From RGIG8709 sp045575975 (lineage in GTDB: Bacteria; Bacillota; Clostridia; Monoglobales; Monoglobaceae), in the NCBI GenBank assembly GCA_045575975.1, contig JAZNFO010000016.1:1-64000 (forward strand): a stretch of DNA of 64,000 nt, in the 5' to 3' direction. Below the pieces are notes generated by a model that saw only the letters and a list, made by a program, of their open reading frames with translations, ran no database searches and was not told the DNA's origin. A program made the translations under genes and the position numbers. Below, in pieces: positions 59,886 through 64,000 of the stretch (position 1 is its first letter; the number at the start of each line of letters is the position of its first letter).

Positions 59886-60785
59886 TTATGACTTAAGTGT
59901 GTTTATGATGATTGCTATAAACATTAAACTACAGCCTGTAAGTTCAACTATTGTAATTGATTCATTTAGTAGAATCATCCCCGACAAAAGTGCGAATACA
60001 GACTCTAAACTCATAAGTATGGATGCAGATGCCGGGTCAGCATATTTTTGACCGATAATCTGCAGAGTATAAGCAATTCCCGATGAGAATATACCGGAAT
60101 AAAGTATTGGTATTGCACAGGCTAAAATAAGGTTTATATCAGGATTGTCAAAGATAATCATCATAACGAAGTTTATTAATCCTGCAACCAAAAACTGAAG
60201 TGCCGAAAGACGGATGCCGTCAACCTTCGGTGAGTAGTGGTCTATCGTAAGGATGTGAAATGAAAAGAAAACGGCACAAACAAGTGTAATTAAATCACCC
60301 TTGTTGAAGTTTAGCCCGTCTTTCACCCCGCATAAAAGATATAAGCCAATAGTTGCGATAAAGCAGGAAAAATAAACAATTTTAGGTAGTTTCCTTTTTA
60401 AAAGAAGACCGATAAAAGGAACAAAAATTATGTACATGGCGGTTATAAACCCTGATTTTCCGCTTGTTGTGTACATCATCCCCCAGTTTTGAAGAGTTGT
60501 TGCAATGCAGAGAAAAATTCCACAAATAACACCTGAAATAATTAAATCCTTAGAGTTATTGTTCTGAACCTCAATTCCTTTTTTTTTCTTAATTAAATCA
60601 TTAACCATTATAATGGGGGTAAGGAAAATTGCACCGATTAAAAGTCGGATACTGTTGAAGGTGGATGGTTTTATAGTTTCCATTCCGACTTTTTGAGAAA
60701 CAAATGATGTTCCCCAGATAATAGCCGCGATTAAAATGAGTAGATTTCCTTTTAGTTTTTTGTAGTCAATTGAAATTTTTTTCAT
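59886..60785 (-). CDS. EamA-family (DMT) transporter
   Basis: A 299-residue integral membrane protein with about ten hydrophobic segments in two EamA repeats. LILIAAIIWGTSFVSQKVGM begins the first, and ALQFLVAGLINFVMMIIF and SLESVFALLSGMILLNE mark the second. Family members export amino acids or metabolites. It lies 12 bases after azlD and is the last gene of that run. Confidence 0.9.
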   Translation of the reverse strand: MKKISIDYKKLKGNLLILIAAIIWGTSFVSQKVGMETIKPSTFNSIRLLIGAIFLTPIIMVNDLIKKKKGIEVQNNNSKDLIISGVICGIFLCIATTLQNWGMMYTTSGKSGFITAMYIIFVPFIGLLLKRKLPKIVYFSCFIATIGLYLLCGVKDGLNFNKGDLITLVCAVFFSFHILTIDHYSPKVDGIRLSALQFLVAGLINFVMMIIFDNPDINLILACAIPILYSGIFSSGIAYTLQIIGQKYADPASASILMSLESVFALLSGMILLNESITIVELTGCSLMFIAIIINTLKS

Positions 60786-60797
60786 TTGTAATCTCCT

Positions 60798-61115
60798 TTA
60801 AATGGCAAATTTAAGTATAAATTCAGCAATTAAAACTGTCAGACAGGCATATATTGCAACTTTTAAAAGACTTTTTCCAAAGTAAGCCGAAATCATTGCT
60901 GCAATAAAGCCAAAAAATGCTGAAATTTTGTTTGAAACGGAATAGAAAATTCCAGGAATAGTCATAGATGTTAAAACTGCAAAAGGGATGTAGTGAAGAA
61001 ACGAAAGAATAAAACGGTTTGTAATTTTTTTCTTTGCAAGGACAAAGGGAATCATTCTGATAAGATAGGTAATGCCTGCCATAACAAGAAGATATATAAA
61101 AAAATTATATTTCAT
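60798..61115 (-). CDS. azlD: Branched-chain amino acid transporter subunit AzlD
   Basis: A 105-residue protein with four membrane segments (AGITYLIRMIPFVLAKKKIT, LHYIPFAVLTSMTIPGIFY, a Phe/Ala segment, and a C-terminal hydrophobic segment). AzlD works with AzlC in branched-chain amino acid efflux. It starts 2 bases after azlC. Confidence 0.9.
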   Translation of the reverse strand: MKYNFFIYLLVMAGITYLIRMIPFVLAKKKITNRFILSFLHYIPFAVLTSMTIPGIFYSVSNKISAFFGFIAAMISAYFGKSLLKVAIYACLTVLIAEFILKFAI

Positions 61116-61117
61116 AA

Positions 61118-61828
61118 TCAGGCGTCCTCACTTTCTTTTGTGTTAACTGGTGCGATAAGTGCTAAAAGTGCACTTGCAAAAACTGCAATAATAATTATAA
61201 CAAACCCGCCTGGTACTTTGTTAAGATACGGTGTGTACCTGAAGACGTAGCTGAGAAAAGCCGCAATAAAAACACAAAGTGCAGTTGGCTTGTTTATTTT
61301 TGCCTCAGGAACAACTATTGCAATAAACATTCCGTATATAGCAATGCCAAGGGAAGAAATAATTATTTCCGGCAATATTCCACCTGCCGCAGCGCCTAAA
61401 AATGTGCCCAAAGTCCAGCCTAGCCAGGGAGTTAAAATAAGTCCGTATAAATAGCTTTTTCCAAGAAGTCCCTTTTTCTCAGATGCAACTGCAAAAACTT
61501 CATCCGTATTGACAAAGGCTATAACAAACCTGTCAAGGGTACTGACATTTTTATCAACCTTTTGAGAAAGGGAAAGGGACATAAGAGCATATCGGAGGTT
61601 TATGGTAAATTGTGCCATACCAAGCTCTATAAGAGAGCCTCCACCGCATATTATGGGAACTGCCGCAAGCTGACCTGCGGAAGTAACATTTGTCATTGAT
61701 ATAAGAAGTGTCTGAAGAAGCGAAAGACCGCTTTGTGTTGCGAAAATTCCAAAGGCAAAGGCAACCGAAATGTAGCCAAGACAAATTGGAATTCCGTCAT
61801 AAATACCTTTTAAAAAATTGTTTTTCAT
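61118..61828 (-). CDS. azlC: Branched-chain amino acid transporter subunit AzlC
   Basis: A 236-residue membrane protein, large subunit of AzlCD: GIYDGIPICLGYISVAFAFGI, SLLQTLLISMTNVTSAGQLA and the NTDEVFAVA stretch. The start is ATG 61828 after AGAGGACA; the in-frame ATG at 61843 lacks a Shine-Dalgarno. It follows trpB on the same strand, with a hairpin between. Confidence 0.9.
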   Translation of the reverse strand: MKNNFLKGIYDGIPICLGYISVAFAFGIFATQSGLSLLQTLLISMTNVTSAGQLAAVPIICGGGSLIELGMAQFTINLRYALMSLSLSQKVDKNVSTLDRFVIAFVNTDEVFAVASEKKGLLGKSYLYGLILTPWLGWTLGTFLGAAAGGILPEIIISSLGIAIYGMFIAIVVPEAKINKPTALCVFIAAFLSYVFRYTPYLNKVPGGFVIIIIAVFASALLALIAPVNTKESEDA

Positions 61829-61847
61829 TATTGTCCTCTGCATAATT

Positions 61848-61871
61848 AAAGCATTCCAAAAGGAATGCTTT
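61848..61871 (-). terminator. Hairpin after trpB
   Basis: AAAGCATTCC/GGAATGCTTT stem of 10 bp with an AAAA loop. On the minus strand it is followed by a short T/A tract and then the azlC Shine-Dalgarno, so it is a partial terminator. Confidence 0.6.
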
Positions 61872-61878
61872 ATAATTT

Positions 61879-63120
61879 TTATATTTCGTAGTCAAGTTTA
61901 AACTGTTCGCCGCACCCGTATTTTTCGTAAACATAATCTATGTCCTTGTCGCCTCTTCCTGAAAGACATGCAAGAATTGAACCGGATTTGTGTTCTTTAG
62001 CATATTTGATTGCATATGCAACAGCGTGAGCACTTTCGATTGCGGGAATAATTCCCTCGTATCTTGAAAGGAGGAAGAAAGCTTCCATGGCCTCTTCATC
62101 TGATATTACATCGTATTTCACTCTGTTCATATCACGAAGATATGCATGTTCAGGGCCAACACCCGGATAATCAAGTCCGCTTGCAATAGAATAAACAGGT
62201 AACGGTTCACCGTTTTCATCTTGAAGAACATAGGATTCGTAGCCGTGAATTTTTCCTTTTGTACCATATTTCATTGTTGCAGCATGGTCGCCCACATTTG
62301 CACCTCTTCCAAGGGGTTCGATTCCGTATATTTCAACGGGGTCTGCAAGGAATGGGGTAAACATACCAAGTGAGTTTGAACCACCGCCAACGCAAGCACA
62401 AATTGCATCAGGCATAATACCTGTCATTTCAAGAAACTGTTCTCTTGCCTCATAACCGATAACAGACTGAAAATCTCTGACCATTTTGGGGAACGGATGA
62501 GGACCTGCTGCTGTACCGATACAATAAATTGCATCTTCATATTCTCTTAAATATGCCTCAAAAGCAGCATCACAAGCTTCTTTTAATGTTTTAAGACCTT
62601 TTGTAACAGGGATAACATTAGCACCAAGCATTTTCATTCTTATAACATTTGGGTGTTGTTTTGCTATATCAACTTCACCCATATAAACATCACATTCCAT
62701 ACCGAAATATGCTGCTGCAGTAGCTATTGCAACACCGTGCTGTCCTGCACCTGTTTCTGCAATAACCTTCTTTTTGCCCATATACTTGGCAAGAAGACCT
62801 TCGCCCATACAATGATTAAGCTTATGTGCACCTGTGTGGTTTAAATCTTCCCTTTTTAAATATATCTGACAGTTGCCAAATATTTTAGAAAGTCTTTCAC
62901 AGTGATAAACAGGAGTGGGTCTGCCCTGAAATTCTTTTCTTATTCTGCGGAGCTCGTTTATAAACTGTGCAGAATGGCAAATTGCCTCATAAGCATCATC
63001 AGCCTGCTTAAAAGCCTCCTGAAGCTCTTCATTTATGAAAGAGCCGCCATATTCACCAAAATAACCTTCAGTAGTCGGGTTTTCTTTCAAATAGTTTTCA
63101 AAATCTCTATATTTATTCAT
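61879..63120 (-). CDS. trpB: Tryptophan synthase beta subunit, stand-alone
   Basis: PLP enzyme joining indole and serine, 413 residues. EGYFGEYGGSFINEEL, LNHTGAHKLNHCMGEGLLAKYMG with the PLP Lys, ETGAGQHGVA, CVGGGSNSLGMF with the phosphate loop, and YPGVGPEHAYL are all present. Variants from the common sequence (HCMGEG for NNALGQ-type, GSNSLG for GSNAIG) suggest a divergent clade. No trpA or other trp gene is in the window. ATG 63120 with GAAGG upstream is chosen over an in-frame ATG at 63186 that lies upstream of the -10 box. Confidence 0.94.
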   Translation of the reverse strand: MNKYRDFENYLKENPTTEGYFGEYGGSFINEELQEAFKQADDAYEAICHSAQFINELRRIRKEFQGRPTPVYHCERLSKIFGNCQIYLKREDLNHTGAHKLNHCMGEGLLAKYMGKKKVIAETGAGQHGVAIATAAAYFGMECDVYMGEVDIAKQHPNVIRMKMLGANVIPVTKGLKTLKEACDAAFEAYLREYEDAIYCIGTAAGPHPFPKMVRDFQSVIGYEAREQFLEMTGIMPDAICACVGGGSNSLGMFTPFLADPVEIYGIEPLGRGANVGDHAATMKYGTKGKIHGYESYVLQDENGEPLPVYSIASGLDYPGVGPEHAYLRDMNRVKYDVISDEEAMEAFFLLSRYEGIIPAIESAHAVAYAIKYAKEHKSGSILACLSGRGDKDIDYVYEKYGCGEQFKLDYEI

Positions 63121-63157
63121 AATATTACCTTCTTTACTTATGAATGATATTCTGTCT

Positions 63158-63186
63158 ATTTTAACAAATTTCAAGCAAAAAGTCAA
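63158..63186 (-). promoter_or_regulatory. Promoter of trpB
   Basis: On the minus strand TTGACT (63186-63181) and TAAAAT (63163-63158) have 17-bp spacing. The short leader leaves no room for a T-box or a leader peptide. Confidence 0.7.
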
Positions 63187-63225
63187 TTGTTTTAGGGCTT
63201 TTTTCGAGGATAAATTTTAAAAACC

Positions 63226-63254
63226 TTGAACTGAAAGGTAAAATGTGGTAGAAT
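63226..63254 (+). promoter_or_regulatory. Promoter of HAD gene
   Basis: TTGAAC (63226-63231) and TAGAAT (63249-63254) with 17-bp spacing. Confidence 0.55.
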
Positions 63255-63364
63255 GAATTTGCGTAAAGAAAAGTGAATATAAAATTTTACGGATTTTAAT
63301 GCAAAAAATGTGAAATGCAAAGAATTTATTATAAGAAAAAATTCAGTTTGCAGGGGGTGTAAAG

Positions 63365-63970
63365 GTGATTAAGAACTATATATTTGATTTTGGAAATGTG
63401 CTTGCAGAGTTCTATCCCGAAAAGCTCACAGCACCCTATATTTCTGATGAAGAGACTAGAAGGTATATAAGCGGTATTGTTTTTGACCGGATTTATTGGA
63501 ATAAACTTGATTTGGGAACAATCACGGATGATGAAGTAAAAGAGCAGATTAAAAACCGTGTACCCGATGAACTGAAAGAAATTTCATGCAGGGTATATGA
63601 TAACTGGATAAATAATTTAACACCGGTTCAGGGTATGCAGGATTTGATATATGATATACAAAAAAGCGGGAAGAAGCTATTTCTCTTATCAAATATCAGT
63701 CCGGGCTTCAAAAAAGGCTATTGTAAGGTAAAATGGATAAACGAGCTTCTGAGTTGTTTTGAAGGGTTGGTTTTTTCAGGAGAAATAAATTTAGTAAAGC
63801 CAGATTCGGAGATTTTTGAATATTTACTCAGAAAACATAATTTAAAAAGAGAAGAGTGCCTTTTTATAGATGATAGCGAAATTAATATAAAGGGTGCAAT
63901 GAATGTTAATATAGAGGGATATTTATTTGACGGAGATGTAAAAAAATTAAGGGATTATATTGGATTTTAA
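63365..63970 (+). CDS. HAD-family phosphatase, YihX-like
   Basis: A 201-residue haloacid-dehalogenase-fold hydrolase. Motif I is DFGNVL with Asp8 as nucleophile and Gly at the second Asp position, as in the YihX/epoxide-hydrolase-N-type branch. Motif II is LFLLSNIS, motif III Lys is in INLVKPDSEIFEYLL, and motif IV is CLFIDDSEINIKGA. YihX relatives act on sugar phosphates; the substrate here is unknown. The start is GTG 63365 after GGGGTGTAAAGG. Confidence 0.9.
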   Translation: MIKNYIFDFGNVLAEFYPEKLTAPYISDEETRRYISGIVFDRIYWNKLDLGTITDDEVKEQIKNRVPDELKEISCRVYDNWINNLTPVQGMQDLIYDIQKSGKKLFLLSNISPGFKKGYCKVKWINELLSCFEGLVFSGEINLVKPDSEIFEYLLRKHNLKREECLFIDDSEINIKGAMNVNIEGYLFDGDVKKLRDYIGF

Positions 63971-64000
63971 TAAGAAAAGAATTGATTTTTCAGACATGAC
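63960..64000 (+). CDS. Possible start of next gene (truncated)
   Basis: The frame from TTG 63960 is open to the window end (MDFNKKRIDFSDMT) and overlaps the HAD gene by 11 bases. AAGGGA lies 8 bases before the TTG. Only 13 full codons are visible, so the product cannot be named and the call is tentative. Confidence 0.4.
   Translation, partial: MDFNKKRIDFSDM

Noticed and set aside
1..64000. CRISPR array, rRNA genes, complete insertion sequence, replication origin
   Set aside because: I saw no evenly spaced direct repeats, no rRNA landmarks, no transposase frame with terminal repeats and no DnaA-box cluster.

Overview
The window reads as chromosome of a low-GC, endospore-forming clostridial Firmicute. 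Evidence: strongly A/T-biased codons, purine-rich AGGAGG-type ribosome binding sites, TTGACA-17-TATAAT promoters, two T-box leaders, spoIIM and a 24-residue spoVM, SLH-type cell-surface proteins, hprK/whiA and long-form HPF. I cannot name the genus. No rRNA, CRISPR array or complete insertion sequence was found.

Layout. 1-2.5 kb: right edge of an integrated element, with the C-terminal part of a large serine recombinase, an unrecognised 416-residue cargo gene, an intact tRNA-Leu(UAG), and the 5' half of a second tRNA-Leu(UAG) cut in its anticodon loop. 2.6-5.6 kb: trkA-trkH potassium uptake. 5.6-7.0 kb: hpf, a VOC protein and a small membrane protein. 7.1-15.9 kb: housekeeping run recA-recX-rimO-pgsA-acpP-rnc-(radical SAM)-luxS-DUF896-(B12 radical SAM)-dac; rnc appears to start at ATT.

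16-31 kb is the accessory metabolic region and the most unusual part. A leucine-type T-box precedes a LeuA-like protein whose regulatory domain is kept but whose catalytic motifs are lost. This is followed by a TIM-barrel/acyl-CoA-synthetase fusion. An isoleucine-type T-box precedes an XRE-cupin-acyl-CoA-synthetase fusion. I infer a branched-chain carboxylate or amino-acid salvage system. Next is a seven-gene operon behind a strong promoter and a perfect palindrome: NagB-like, GlcD-like flavoprotein, GlcF-like Fe-S protein, class II aldolase, PfkB kinase, IolB-like isomerase and a MurQ/GCKR-like SIS protein. It looks like an undescribed sugar-acid or amino-sugar catabolic route that resembles the lower half of inositol degradation.

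30.7-40.7 kb: Dabb protein and PTS enzyme I on the minus strand, then DUF1294, a 21-residue peptide ORF, GNAT, zinc-ribbon protein, M16 peptidase, methionine-gamma-lyase-like protein, aminotransferase, proC, spoIIM, a XerD-like recombinase with Arg to Lys at the first catalytic position, and spoVM. 40.7-54.8 kb: rpmB, a lipoprotein, hprK-murB-rapZ(C-terminal domain only)-whiA-dnaE, and a surface cluster (SLH amidase, U32 protein, S-layer-type protein). 54.9-59.8 kb: L7Ae-like protein, rpsL, rpsG, fusA, tuf. 59.9-63.2 kb (minus): EamA transporter, azlD, azlC and a stand-alone trpB. The right end has a HAD phosphatase and probably the first codons of another gene.
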